A stretch of DNA of 64,000 nt. It comes from Lomentospora prolificans. Taxonomy: Eukaryota > Ascomycota > Sordariomycetes > Microascales > Microascaceae. The translations under genes were made by a program, and so were the position numbers. Positions within the stretch are counted from its first letter, which is position 1; every line of letters starts with the position of its first letter. The stretch covers positions 1,798,001-1,862,000 of the forward strand of contig JARFXM010000010.1 of NCBI GenBank assembly GCA_029532625.1, in the 5' to 3' direction. The notes under the pieces are model-generated. The model saw only the letters and a program-made list of their open reading frames with translations. It was not told where the DNA came from and made no database searches. Below, piece after piece: positions 13,101 to 23,140 of the stretch.

Positions 13101-13599
13101 GGGCCTTTTCCAAGGAAGGTACTTGGTCTCGGGTACCTCTGTTCCACAGGACCCCTGCAAGCTCCAAGCTCCAAGTACTTTGTATCCTGCCGACAGCTCC
13201 ACCCAAGCCCGGAAAGAACCACTCAGCCTCCGTTCTGTCAACTTCAACCTCAACTCTCGAGGCCCAAACACTGGCCAGCGACAACCCAAGCTTTCTCGCT
13301 CCAGATCTCCCCTCCAGACTCGCCCCATCTTCCCTTGCTGCTTTCTCGCTATACTACTCATGCCCGACTCTTGCTCCTTGGCTAGTTTTGTGAGCTTGTG
13401 TTTCAGAATTTTGCTAGATTCACGCACCCCATACCGTCTCTGCCATCATGGAGGAGGACCCTTGATCCGGGTGCCATGATGGCGAGCAACGTCCCCCGAC
13501 GTCCACCCAAGATTCCCATCATGTATCCGCCCACGCCCCCCTTGTACAGTCCGTGTGCTCTTTAGACGCAGCGTCGTTCCCTGAGGTGGGTCACGCCAC

Positions 13600-14358
13600 G
13601 GGTGACGGAACGGAAGACGAGAGAGAACAATGACAACCCGTACGACTTCTCGCCTTCTCTCCCTCTCTCTCTCACTCCCACGCCTGTCACGCCCTGTTCG
13701 AGGGAAGCGTCGCGCTTCCCACAATCGCGCACCGCCTGTCGCTTCGTGGGGAGCTATTCTTGTCGCCCCCATTTTCTTTTCCGGCACCCGTTTCTGGGCT
13801 GGCAGGGGAACGACCCTCGTCTTCACTGCCCACTTTTCCCAAATTGCCCTTGGCCATGCAGGCCGCCGTCACCCATCATCGGGCTCGAATCATCAAGGAT
13901 AAGAATCGCCCGTTTCCTCTTGTCCATCCATCCCATTCCTCTCACCACCTCGTTCTCAATTCTCATCCCATCCCCTCGAGCAATCCCATCCACCCGATTC
14001 GTGAAGCCTTGCCCTTGTTGCGGTTTCGATTCCTTCTATCCCTCTTCCTCCCCCTCTCCTTCCGCTCCTCTCTCACGACCACTCATCTTTCTTTGCCATC
14101 ACTCGAGAGGAACTGGTGTCCGCTTGAAAAGCTTCTGCTCTTATACTCGACTCCACTTTGGACCCCTTCGCCAGACTTGGGAACTTGCCCCTTTGTTGTT
14201 GAACAACACCAAACGACCAAAACATACAATAGACACTTTTGAGAAACAGGCTTTCTCACTTCAGAGTTGAACTCTTTTCTGCTTTTGCGCCGCGTCGCAC
14301 TTGCAGCTCTAATCATCTAATCACCACTTCCCGTCACTAACCCTATTAGACCGTCACA
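13600..14358 (+). promoter_or_regulatory. Pyrimidine-rich promoter / 5' leader of the 14.4-kb gene
   Basis: The plus strand becomes strongly C/T-rich, with repeated CCCATCC, CTCTCTCT and TTCCTC patches up to the start codon. This is inferred to be core promoter and 5' UTR. No transcription start can be fixed from sequence. Confidence 0.45.
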
Positions 14359-16141
14359 ATGTCCACGTATGTGGCTCTTCTCCTCCCGCTCTTGGCTTTT
14401 ACGCAGATTCACTAACACGAAATCCAACAGTCTGGCAGCGGATATGGCTTTCAACTTCAACTTCAGCTCGTGCGAGTCTCCCGTCCAGGCTCCCGAGTTC
14501 AGCTTCGACTCTTCTTTCCTCCAGATGCCCTACAACCCCGGCCATGCTAGGTCCAGCTCCCGCGGCTCGGTCTACTCGGTCGTCTCGGCTGTCTCGACCC
14601 CCGACTCCGTCTCAACCAGGATGACTACTCCTCCCCGCGCTTCGCCTCCCATCCGTCACCACGGACCCATCTTGTTGCCCAAGATCCGATCTCAGGACCA
14701 GACCATCGACGCCTCCTCCGCCACCCAGGCTCCCGCTAAGAAGCTCAGGGCTTCTACTTCTCCCTGCCCTCCCAAACCTGCGCGCAAGTCCCATATGAGG
14801 AGCTATACCAACCCTGACACTCTCAACTTCCACATGCCTTTTGTCGCCCAGCCCGAGGAACAGCAGACTTCCCTCCTCTGCCAGCCTGCTCCGTTCGTCG
14901 CCCAGCTGCAGGACCAGACTCGCCGCGCTTCTTCTTGCGGCGTCGAGAATAACGTCATTGACAGGTTCGGCTTCCCCACCTACCGCCAGATGCCCACCTA
15001 CATGCCCGCTGCCTCTCAGACTCCTCCCCCGGAGACCGGCTACATGTACGCGGCCGCTCCCGTTGAGGCCTATGCTTCTCGTGATACCTCTCCGCTTGCC
15101 TTCTCTGCTGAGCCCACGCCCACCACGACTCTCATGTCCTATCTCACCGCTTCCAACCCCGCGCCCTCTCTGGTCCGCACAATCTCTTACCATCACCGTG
15201 ACCCGAACACCAAACACTTCTGGTGGGATGTCCGCCAGGTTCGCCCCTGGACTACCTTCAACGCCTCCACCATCCTCTCTATTCCCGGCGCCGACGCAGT
15301 CCTTTCCTGCCCGGTCGCCCTTCCCTTGCTTCCCACTCCTCCTACCCTTTCCAACCGCCACCCTGAGACCGAGGCCGCCCTTCACTCCATCTACGCCTCT
15401 TACTATCTTCCCAAGCTCAACTCGGCCCTCGCTGTCTCCTCCACCAGGCCTCTCATGCTTTCAGTGCCCCCCAAGCCCTCCTCTTCCTCTGCCGTGAGCG
15501 ACCACCTTTTCATCGCCACCGGTCCCGGTGAGTCCGCCTCTGCTGCTGCCATATTCGGCGGCAAGCCCACGGCCCGCGTCGTCGGCCTCGTCCGCTCCTT
15601 CGACCGCTTCAACACTGGTATGCGTGTCGAGGGCAACATCAAGCGCGTAGAGTACCTTCGCGGCCTCGCCGCGCTCCACCACGCCATGCGCGAGCACTCC
15701 TGCCGCTACGGCTTCATCCTCACCGAGATTGAACTCGTCATCGTCCGCAACGGCACAGACAACACCCCCCACTTCGGCTACCTCGAGGTCACCAGCATCC
15801 AGCTCGCCAACGCCTCCCCTCCCTCCACCTCCTCCGACACCCTCGACGCCGCTTCGCTCGAGAACGGCGAGGTTCCCCTCACCGCCTGCTTGGCTCTCTG
15901 GGGCCTCTGCATGCTCGCCTCAGGCGAGCAGCTCCCAGCCGGCCACGCCCACTGGAAGAGCGAGATTGGCGCCCCTGCCGAGGGAACCCGTAGGAAGGCC
16001 CTTCCCCGTGATGACTGGATGCCCCAGCCTCAGCTCGCTGAGAAGCGCGAGGCTAAGAGGGCCCGCGGGTGGGTTCTCCCCGAGGATCCCGTTGGCAGGA
16101 AGGAATTGGGCAAGAGGGGTGTCAGGTACTCGGCTTGCTAA
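14359..16141 (+). CDS. Conserved Pezizomycotina protein of unknown function
   Basis: Exons 14359-14366 and 14431-16141 give 572 residues. The first coding exon is only 8 nt (ATG plus five bases). The first 300 residues are Ser/Pro/Thr-rich and low in complexity, likely disordered. The conserved part is about residues 385-545. It contains GLVRSFDRFNTGMRVEGN, then EYLRGLAALHHAMREHSCRY and GFILTEIELVIVRNG, then FGYLEVTSIQL and LTACLALWGLCMLA, and ends with QLAEKREAKRARGWVLPEDP. I know this block as widespread in filamentous ascomycetes but have no function to assign. Its pattern of acidic residues on predicted strands could suit a restriction-endonuclease-like fold, which is speculation. There is no signal peptide or membrane segment. 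An alternative start is the Met five residues on, in exon 2 (MAFNFNF). Confidence 0.85.
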
Positions 16142-16811
16142 GCGAGCTTCTTTGATGAACCTTGACTTTAACTCTTTCTCTCTTAAATTCTCTCACCCTT
16201 TTTCAATTTCGGGGTCACGGAGTCGAACAACGGGGAATACAAAAAGTGGGGGGAGTTTAGGAGTTGCAAAGGAAATGAATGGGATGAATGGACGAAGACG
16301 AACGTGCATGCATCTACGGGTAACAAGAACAAAACACTTCCAACGAGGAACTAGGAAACTGCTGGTTCTGTTTTCTGGTTTTTGATTTGCCTTGGAATGA
16401 AACAGTCTCATGTTTTCTTCTGTCGCCTATTTATTTATTTTTTTCCTCTATTACTCTCTCGAGTCATTCTTAATATTGTGTTGGGTTCCCAGTTTCCTTA
16501 CACGGGATGGAGACACGGATATAGTAACGTACGTACTTAATTCAATGTCTGTATGAAGTTCAACTACCTTCTGTTTTCCCTTTTGCACATTGTGACTTGT
16601 CAATATGGAGTTCGGATGGACTTTGGGGACTTGTATGCCGAATATTAAGAATTAAAGAACAATTCCGAAGTTCCAAGACTTTAACCGTCAAATGGATAAG
16701 CACGATTCGCCGCCAGTGTTCCACAATACATTGGAAAATATTGCACATGTCAGAATCAAAATTCGAGGCCAACATTTTTCTTAAGGTATTTGTCTAAAAT
16801 CAGTAAATAGG
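16142..16811. other. Intergenic region between convergent genes
   Basis: A 670-bp AT-richer stretch that should hold the two 3' UTRs. No coding region, repeat or RNA gene recognised. Confidence 0.5.
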
Positions 16812-18406
16812 TTAACCCTTGGCGGCGCCGGCCTTAATGAGTAGGATATCGCCGTCCTCTACGACGTAATCCTTGCCCTTTGTCATCATCTTGCCCTTAG
16901 CCCTAACTTCGGCTTCTTCACCGAGCTCCTTGAGAATGGAGTAGTTGTAGACGATAGCCTGAATGAAGGTCTTCTCGAAATCAGTGTGGATAACACCGGC
17001 AGCCTGGGGAGCCTTGGTGCCATTGCGGATGGTCCACTGGCGGACCTCGTCAGGACCGACGGTGAAGAAGCTGCCGAGGTTGAGCACCTTCCTCATGGTG
17101 GTGATGAGCTTGCCAATGCACGAGTCGGCACCAACGTTCTTCTGCTCCTCGAGTGCCTCGGCCTCTGTCTCGAACTGAGTAAGGCGCTCTTCGTACGAGA
17201 CGGAGATGGGAATGACGGGATCGCCCTTGGCGTGCTCCTTGATCCACTCAGCAACCTTGGGGAGGTGCTTATTCTTCTTGCGGACGAAATCCCTCTCAGA
17301 AAGGTTAACGAGGTAGACGACGGGCTTCGCGGTAAGAAGTAGCAGAGTGTTGATGACCTCGACCTAATACGGTGCATTCCGTTAGTACGCCTCAAGTGAA
17401 AACGACTGGGAATGTAAACAAGAGCGAACATATGCAAGGAAAGTGTCAGGACAAAGTTTATCTCAGTATGCCTCTAAGCGTTAATTTGGTGAGGCATTCG
17501 AAGAGCTGGGATTAGATTCAGGCTTGCGCCTTTTGTCATCATACTAGGGAGAGTGCAGAATGAAGAAGAAGAAAAAGTTGTCGTCTTACCTCTTTAGGGG
17601 CCCAGTCGCCCTTCCGGACATCCTTGCCGTCCTTCAACCAAGCTAATATCTTCTCAATAGTAGCTTCCTCCTCCTTGGCCTTCTTGACCTCCAAGCTCTG
17701 ACCACCAACGCGAGTCTTCCTCTTCTGGTTCTCGAGCGCCTTCTCGACAAACTCGATATCCTTGAGGCGGAGCTCCTCGGCGATAATGTCGAGATCGCGG
17801 GTGGGATTGACGTCACCTTCGACGTGAATGATCTCAGCGTCGTCAAAGCAGCGGACAACCTGGAAGATGGCATCTACCGCACGGATATGCGACAAGAAGG
17901 CATTTCCGAGACCAGCACCAGTCGACGCACCGCGGGTCAATCCGGCAATGTCATAGACAGTGAGGTTGGCAGGGACCTTGGACTTTGGCTTGAACTTCTC
18001 GCACAACCAGTCAAATCGCTCGTCAGGGACGATCACGCGAGCCTCTTCAGGATCGATGGTGGCATAAGGGAAGTTCTACAAACGTTTGCGTCAGCCATCA
18101 GAGCCTTATTGGAGCAGCGAGCCTCGAGCGGGGTATGTCCCACTGACGAAGCCGGAACTAACCCTGCAGAGAGGCATGGGATCGGGGGGAATTTACAGCT
18201 GGGTTACCAAGGCCAGACTTGGTAATGGCCTGGAATAGTGTTGACTTTCCCACATTGGCGAGGCCGACCTAAGTATAGGTTGTTGTGAGCTTGGGCATCC
18301 TGGCCCGTCGGCGAGGTAGCGGCAGACGCACGATTCCACTCTTCAGGTTGTTACCGGGCCTGCCCAGGAGAATCTTCTCTTCTTGAACCTGCTTCTTCGG
18401 AGGCAT
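16812..18406 (-). CDS. OLA1: Obg-like ATPase 1 (Ola1/YchF family)
   Basis: Four exons (18406-18332, 18268-18197, 18075-17590, 17363-16812), all introns in phase 0, give 394 residues, the usual family length. The G1 loop is GLANVGKST (residues 27-35), G3 is DIAGLTRGAS (from 91), and the G4 position reads NLSE (231-234) instead of NKxD. That change is characteristic of this family and goes with preference for ATP over GTP. A coiled-coil insert follows G3. The C-terminus, GVIHTDFEKTFIQA through DYVVEDGDILLIK, is the TGS domain. Ola1 is a cytosolic, ribosome-associated ATPase involved in translation and stress responses. The second exon carries almost nothing but the P-loop. The start is fixed by the short basic leader MPPKKQVQEEK. 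Confidence 0.97.
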
Positions 18407-19356
18407 TCTGCTCTTTTTTCCCTTGGCGTAGCTACGGGATGTGATGTAGAAGACAGTACAGCTGACTGCAGGAGAGTGCCTTGAGGCAAATGCAGACCTG
18501 GCTGCGCAATGGGTAAATGGACGGGAGAGAGAAGCGAAGAGAAGAGAGGAGCTGGAGGGGAGAGACAGGTTGACGACTATCGGCTGGCAGGAACCAGCCT
18601 TAGATCGCCTTGAGAGAAAAGGCGATGGATGGGAGTAATGAAGGACCAGGACACGATCCCAGTTGGTAGAGAGAGGAGGAATGGAAAATTTTCACGCGTG
18701 TAAGAAGGAGAGAAATTTGATGCTCTGGCTTGCAGACAAGGATTTGCAAAATGCTTGGTCGCGCTGCAAATAAAAAACTGAGGTGGCCGGTGCTCATGAT
18801 ATATCACGTGACAACCCCGCTCGAAGCTGGCCCCGCAGTTCAGAGCTCGAGATTTTTGCTCTGTTGCAGATATCGGCCCATGGTAAAATGATAATCCGAC
18901 GATCGACTCGTTACTCAGCAGGGGGAGCTATCCCCAGTTGACAACATCTGCGATTATCTGCATTCTAACATGACGCAATGCACAGTGATGGTGCAGCTCC
19001 AATACTGTCCTTCCATGCATATTACATCTGTGCATCAGAATAAGCTCCAAGCCTAAAAAAAAAGAAGCGCGAAACGAGACTGATGAGCCCCGATGAGGAG
19101 AGCGAATTCTTCCTGTTCTGCCCCCGTACTCCTGATTCCCCTGCGGACGCTACGGGCTCACTAGGAGCGGCTCTACCAGAAATTTTACGCTATATGAACC
19201 TTCGTCCTCGGCCAGCCCGCATAAGTGCATCGCCACTGCCGAGCTTGCTCTTTCCGTGATAAGCCAAGAATCTCCCCCTTCTGCCTAGGACCTCTCACCC
19301 TTTCCGCTACCGCTATCACTCCCACCAAACTCGTTGCGCAAACAGCCGTCTTGGAA
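18407..19356. other. Divergent intergenic region, OLA1 / DeSI-type gene
   Basis: A 950-bp stretch holding the promoters of two genes that point away from each other. G/A-rich next to OLA1 on the plus strand, with a short A9 run near 19056. No gene seen. Confidence 0.5.
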
Positions 19357-20060
19357 ATGCCCGACCGCGAGTCAACGCAATCGTCTCGGCCATCCCACCG
19401 GTCGACGTTGTCCCTCCAAAAGACGGAGATCAAAATTAACGTGTACGACCTTTTACCGGTTCGTCAAGTTGCCACCCGCGCCTCGGGTAACCCGCGCTTG
19501 CCGAACATACCACTAACCTGTGTAATTCTGAACAGCCAGGGAAATTATCGTCGATCCTATGGACTATGGGCACCGCGCTGCTTCACTCGGGCGTCGTGAT
19601 TAACGGGAAAGAGTATGCGTACGGAGGCCATGATCGGCCAGGCCTCTCTGGCGTATATTGGACGAAGCCAGGACAAGTCCCTCCCGGGGCCATTTTTAAA
19701 AGCGAGATTATTCACGGATTCACCTTCGCCGCACCTTCCGAGATAGAAGCGACGATAAAGGACGTTTCCGCTGAATTTATGGGCACGTCTTACAACCTCC
19801 TCACGCGGAACTGCAACCACTTCACATCGCACCTTGTCAAAAGACTCACCGGCCGCAGCGGGCCAAGCTGGCTCAACAGGGCCGCCAACATTGGCGTTGC
19901 CTTCCCATGTGTTGTCCCCAGGGAATGGGTGGAGCCTCCGCCCGCCGATATCGCGGACGGAGAGTTGGTTGAAGACGAAGATCAGGCCGATGAGTCGTCT
20001 AGGATGCTTGGCCCTGTGCGGACTGACTCGGATAGCGATCACGACCAGCGAAAGGACTAA
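19357..20060 (+). CDS. PPPDE/DeSI-type thiol isopeptidase (deSUMOylase or deubiquitinase family)
   Basis: Exons 19357-19458 and 19536-20060 give 208 residues. The fold signature reads INVYDLLP before the intron and PGKLSSILWTMGTALLHSGV after it. The catalytic His is residue 51 in HSGVV, and the Cys is residue 127 in LLTRNCNHFTSHL; these form the permuted papain-like dyad. YGGHDRPGLSGVYWTKPG corresponds to the family loop after the second strand. The last 45 residues are acidic and probably disordered. Family members remove SUMO or ubiquitin or act on lipid-linked substrates; which applies here is not visible. The intron donor GTTCGT is weak but is the only one that restores the family motif, and a CTAAC branch site precedes the acceptor. 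Convergent with the next gene. Confidence 0.9.
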
Positions 20061-20404
20061 AGAGAACATGTACGAGTATACAATGGGGGTTGGTTCTATT
20101 TCAATATTGTCGGGGAATTAGGCGTTCTTCATTTTGGCAATGGGCGTTTAGAATTGGCGGGGCGGGTATTTTATGGTTAGGCGGCGCATCTCTTTCTCAC
20201 CTTCGTAATACCCGCTTGATACCACGCGCAGTTAGCAATTAACTAGATCTCTTCCACTTTGAGTTGATGAATTTTTTGTTGATTCACATGATACAAAAAA
20301 ACATGCATCCTCTAGTTAGGAAATTGGTGTAATTGTACATGTATCGTATAGTATACACATGCTGATCCATCAGCCTCGCCATCGCCAGCTTGTCCAAAAC
20401 GCTA
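20061..20404. other. Short convergent intergenic region
   Basis: 344 bp of AT-rich sequence between two stop codons, presumably the two 3' UTRs. Nothing else seen. Confidence 0.5.
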
Positions 20405-21142
20405 TTAAATACGCCTGGGATTCTTGCTCTTTGTACCACCGAACTTGATCCTCGTAGCATCGGCTATCCTCACAATCTTGTCCCTCAACCTGCTACCCTC
20501 GTTACCGAGGAGCACCTTTGTAGCCGCCTCTCGTCCAGCACCGAACCCCCGGAGCACAACCTCCATCTTGTTGATCTTTCGGTCCCAGCCGGCATCGTAC
20601 AGCCTCTCAAGGACATACACAGTGAGCTGATACGCGGCGTCGTATTGCTTTCTCCTAGACTTCCTGAACCCAATGTTGCCACAGGATAGGGAGATGATGG
20701 CGTCGCGGTTGGGCTTGGTGACGGTGACGTGGGTGTTGTGTTTATGAGAAAGGACGTGGAAATGGTAGGGCTCTTGCTCCTCAATGGCGCGTCGTCCAGT
20801 GAGTTCGTTGGTGAGACTGGCTAGGGAAGGCTCCTCGTCTTCGGAGCCTACAGGAGCAGGGCCGAGAACCTTGGAGAGGTTGGCCATAGCGAAGCCGCCA
20901 GGGGTTTGCTGCCTCTTTACAGCCGTCGCATCGTCGGATTGAGCCGGGCCGGAGCGGCTGAAGAGGCTCGACGCGATGGTTCCGGTGCCTTTCCTGTTGT
21001 CGGAGTTGCCGTTGGACTGCGTGGTTGGGGTGGTGGAAACAGGGCGGATGAGCTGGGGCGTCCTCTTTGTAGAGATCGCGGATTCTACGGCATTCCGGAG
21101 GCTCGGCCGCGCCAAAAGGCGTCTCGTAAATATCGTGCTCAT
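20405..21142 (-). CDS. MRPS18: Mitochondrial small-subunit ribosomal protein uS11m
   Basis: Intronless, 245 residues. The N-terminus is basic and Ser/Thr-rich (MSTIFTRRLLARPSLRNAVE), a typical mitochondrial presequence, followed by about 80 variable residues. The C-terminal 120 residues are the uS11 domain: HVLSHKHNTHVTVT, then SCGNIGFRKSRRKQYDAAYQ, VVLRGFGAGREAATKVL and a basic tail KFGGTKSKNPRRI. The bacterial equivalent binds 16S rRNA in the platform of the small subunit, and the yeast mitochondrial homologue is Mrps18. It is divergent with TIM44, so two mitochondrial biogenesis genes share one upstream region. Confidence 0.93.
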   Translation of the reverse strand: MSTIFTRRLLARPSLRNAVESAISTKRTPQLIRPVSTTPTTQSNGNSDNRKGTGTIASSLFSRSGPAQSDDATAVKRQQTPGGFAMANLSKVLGPAPVGSEDEEPSLASLTNELTGRRAIEEQEPYHFHVLSHKHNTHVTVTKPNRDAIISLSCGNIGFRKSRRKQYDAAYQLTVYVLERLYDAGWDRKINKMEVVLRGFGAGREAATKVLLGNEGSRLRDKIVRIADATRIKFGGTKSKNPRRI

Positions 21143-21498
21143 TGCTCAATGGGGAGGTTACGGTGCTGCTGGGCTGATGCACTCCCTAAATAAATTTTTT
21201 GAGATGCATCGCCAGAGCTTTGATCCCGTTTGGCGTTGGATCCCTTCGGGCGCGGCTAAATCTCGGTAATGCATGATCCCCCATATTCTGCTACTTTCTT
21301 TGGGAAATTTTTTTTTCCCACGTCTAAGCAGCACATCCGATTCCCGCGCTGCAGAACTCGGCACTGTGATTTCCTAATCTCCTCCCTCGACCTCTTTTTT
21401 CCGCCATCTCTTTCCCTTCGTCCCCTCTTCCTGATCCTGCATTAACCAGGATCAGCCCTTAATCAGGACAGGTTTTTCCCACTATATCTTAATCAGCT
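21143..21498. promoter_or_regulatory. Bidirectional promoter between uS11m and TIM44 genes
   Basis: 356 bp separate the two start codons. On the plus strand the TIM44-proximal half is C/T-rich with T-runs, and on the other side an AATAAATTTTTT stretch lies near the uS11m start. No recognised factor site can be assigned. The arrangement itself is the evidence for shared control. Confidence 0.6.
21431..21455. repeat. Perfect 9-bp inverted repeat in the TIM44 5' region
   Basis: CTGATCCTG and CAGGATCAG are exact reverse complements with a 7-nt loop (CATTAAC). They lie about 45 nt before the TIM44 ATG, so either a palindromic binding site or an mRNA hairpin in the leader is possible. Confidence 0.7.
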
Positions 21499-23140
21499 AT
21501 GAGTTCCCTTGCCTACCGAACGGGGTATAGCACCCAGGCGATGCTTTCTGGCGCAACCAGCCGGTTAGCTGTTGCTCACGGTCGGTCATCGGCTTACCGG
21601 CGGATATCCCAACTCGCGACCACTGCCCGAGTGGGAGCACAGGAACAATCCCAGATCCAAAGCCTTCATCTCTCTCGACTACGTTCCCCCTTCACCCCTG
21701 AATCCCTCATCCTCACCCCGCGAGTCGCCCTTCAGTCCCGCCAATTCCACGCCACCTCGCTGCGTGGCGACAAGGAGAAGCCTGCCGAGGAAAAGGCATC
21801 CGAGAATAAGAACGGGGAAGAGCCCCCCAAGGAGTCCGAGTCCGAGTCCAAGTCGGAAGAAGGCGAGAAAAAGGAGGAGCAAAAACAAAAGAAGAAGGAG
21901 GATCTTCCCCCGCCTCCCCCCACGGTAACAAGACGCCATGGGAAGTCTTCAAGGAGACCTTCCAGACTGAGATGGAGCAGTCCAAAGAGTGGAACGAGTC
22001 TACCAAGGCCATCGCGTCGTCTGCGCATCAATTCACAGAAAGCGAATCAGTGAGGCGCGCGCGCGAGGCCTACGAAAAGACCAGCGGTGCCGTGTCTTCG
22101 ACCGCCTCCAAGGTGGTCAAGACCACGGCCGGCGCCATCGGCAAGGGTGCGACGTGGACCTGGGAGACTCCCGTCGTCAAGGGTGTCCGATCGGCGGCTA
22201 GCGTCACCGGCGAGGCCCTCGACAAGGCCACCAAGCCTATTCGCGAAACCGAGGCGTACAAGAGCGTAAAGGATGTCATTGACGATGGCGCTAGTGCTCG
22301 ATACGGTGGCTGGGTCGAGAAGGAGGAACGTAGGAGGAGGCGAGAGCTGAGGGAGAAGATCGGTGCTTCTCCCGAGGTCCTCCAGGAGGATCCAAAGTAA
22401 GTCACCTGTCTGATGTTACATATTCCCGCAGCATCTCGTTCGACCCTGCTAACCATGCTTACAGTGCTGGTACCAATGTCACTCTTCACAAGGACGCGGC
22501 CTGGAAGGAGGCGTGGAGGGACTTCAGGGACACCAACAAGGTCGTGCAAGGCCTTTTCAATGTCAAGAACGTCTACAACGAATCCGAGAATCCCCTTATC
22601 AGCACCGCCAGGAGCATCACCGATAGCATCGCCGGGTTCTTCGCCGAGAACGAGAATGCGATGGTCATCAAGAAATTCCGCGAAATGGATCCCCAGTTCA
22701 AAGTTGAGCCCTTCCTCCAAGAACTTCGAGAATACATGCTTCCCGAAGTTCTTGATGCCTACGTTAAGGGAGACGTCGAGACTTTGAAGCTCTGGCTCTC
22801 AGCCGCCCAATTCTCTGTCTACGAGGCCCTCACCAAGCAATACCTCCAGATGGGCATGAAGTCCGATGGCAAGATCCTGGACATTAGGAACGTTGACATC
22901 CTCAAGGCCAAGATGCTCGATCCCGGTGACATTCCCGTCTTCATCATCACTTGTAGGACACAGGAGGTCCACGTCTACCGTAACGCTAAGACGAACGAGC
23001 TCGCTGCCGGTATGGAGGACAAGGTCCAGCTTGTCACCTACGCCATCGGCATGACCCGTGTACCTGAAGACGTCAACAACCCCGAGACCAGGGGATGGAG
23101 GTTGATTGAGATGCAGAAGAGCGGGAGGGACTGGTACTAA
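21499..23140 (+). CDS. TIM44: TIM44, mitochondrial inner-membrane import motor subunit (apparent 1-nt frameshift)
   Basis: Coding blocks 21499-22396 and 22465-23140. The N-terminus is a long basic presequence ending near RQFHATSLR, then an acidic/Lys-rich linker. After DLPPPPP the homologous frame continues one base out of register as HGNKTPWEVFKETFQTEME, the conserved start of mature Tim44. The break lies in a run of six C at 21916-21921; seven C would restore a 524-residue protein. Downstream are the amphipathic segment (residues 180-300) and the C-terminal Tim44 domain, from FREMDPQF to MQKSGRDWY. Tim44 tethers mtHsp70 to the TIM23 channel and is essential in yeast. A sequencing or assembly error is therefore more likely than a real pseudogene. 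No plausible intron bridges the two frames. The intron 22397-22464 has good splice sites and phase 2. Confidence 0.9.
21916..21921 (+). other. C6 homopolymer where the TIM44 reading frame breaks
   Basis: Upstream frame is maintained from the ATG for 139 codons, and the downstream frame is maintained from codon CAC at 21921 onward. The two differ by exactly one missing base in this C run. Confidence 0.8.

Larger units (their letters stand above)
8281..14358. other. Long non-coding interval (6.1 kb)
   Basis: No recognisable protein, even a partial one, on either strand. It contains a GCGAT microsatellite (8552-8580), a 98-nt poly-T tract (10045-10142), several A or T runs, and a C/T-rich stretch from about 13600 to 14358 just before the next gene. 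The C/T-rich part is typical of promoters and long 5' leaders of well-expressed mould genes. An intergenic gap this long next to dense gene blocks may reflect a complex promoter or an unannotated non-coding RNA; the sequence alone cannot decide. Confidence 0.5.

Noticed and set aside
14612..15385. 257-codon minus-strand frame opposite the conserved orphan
   Set aside because: Antisense to Ser/Pro-rich coding sequence. No start context or family features.
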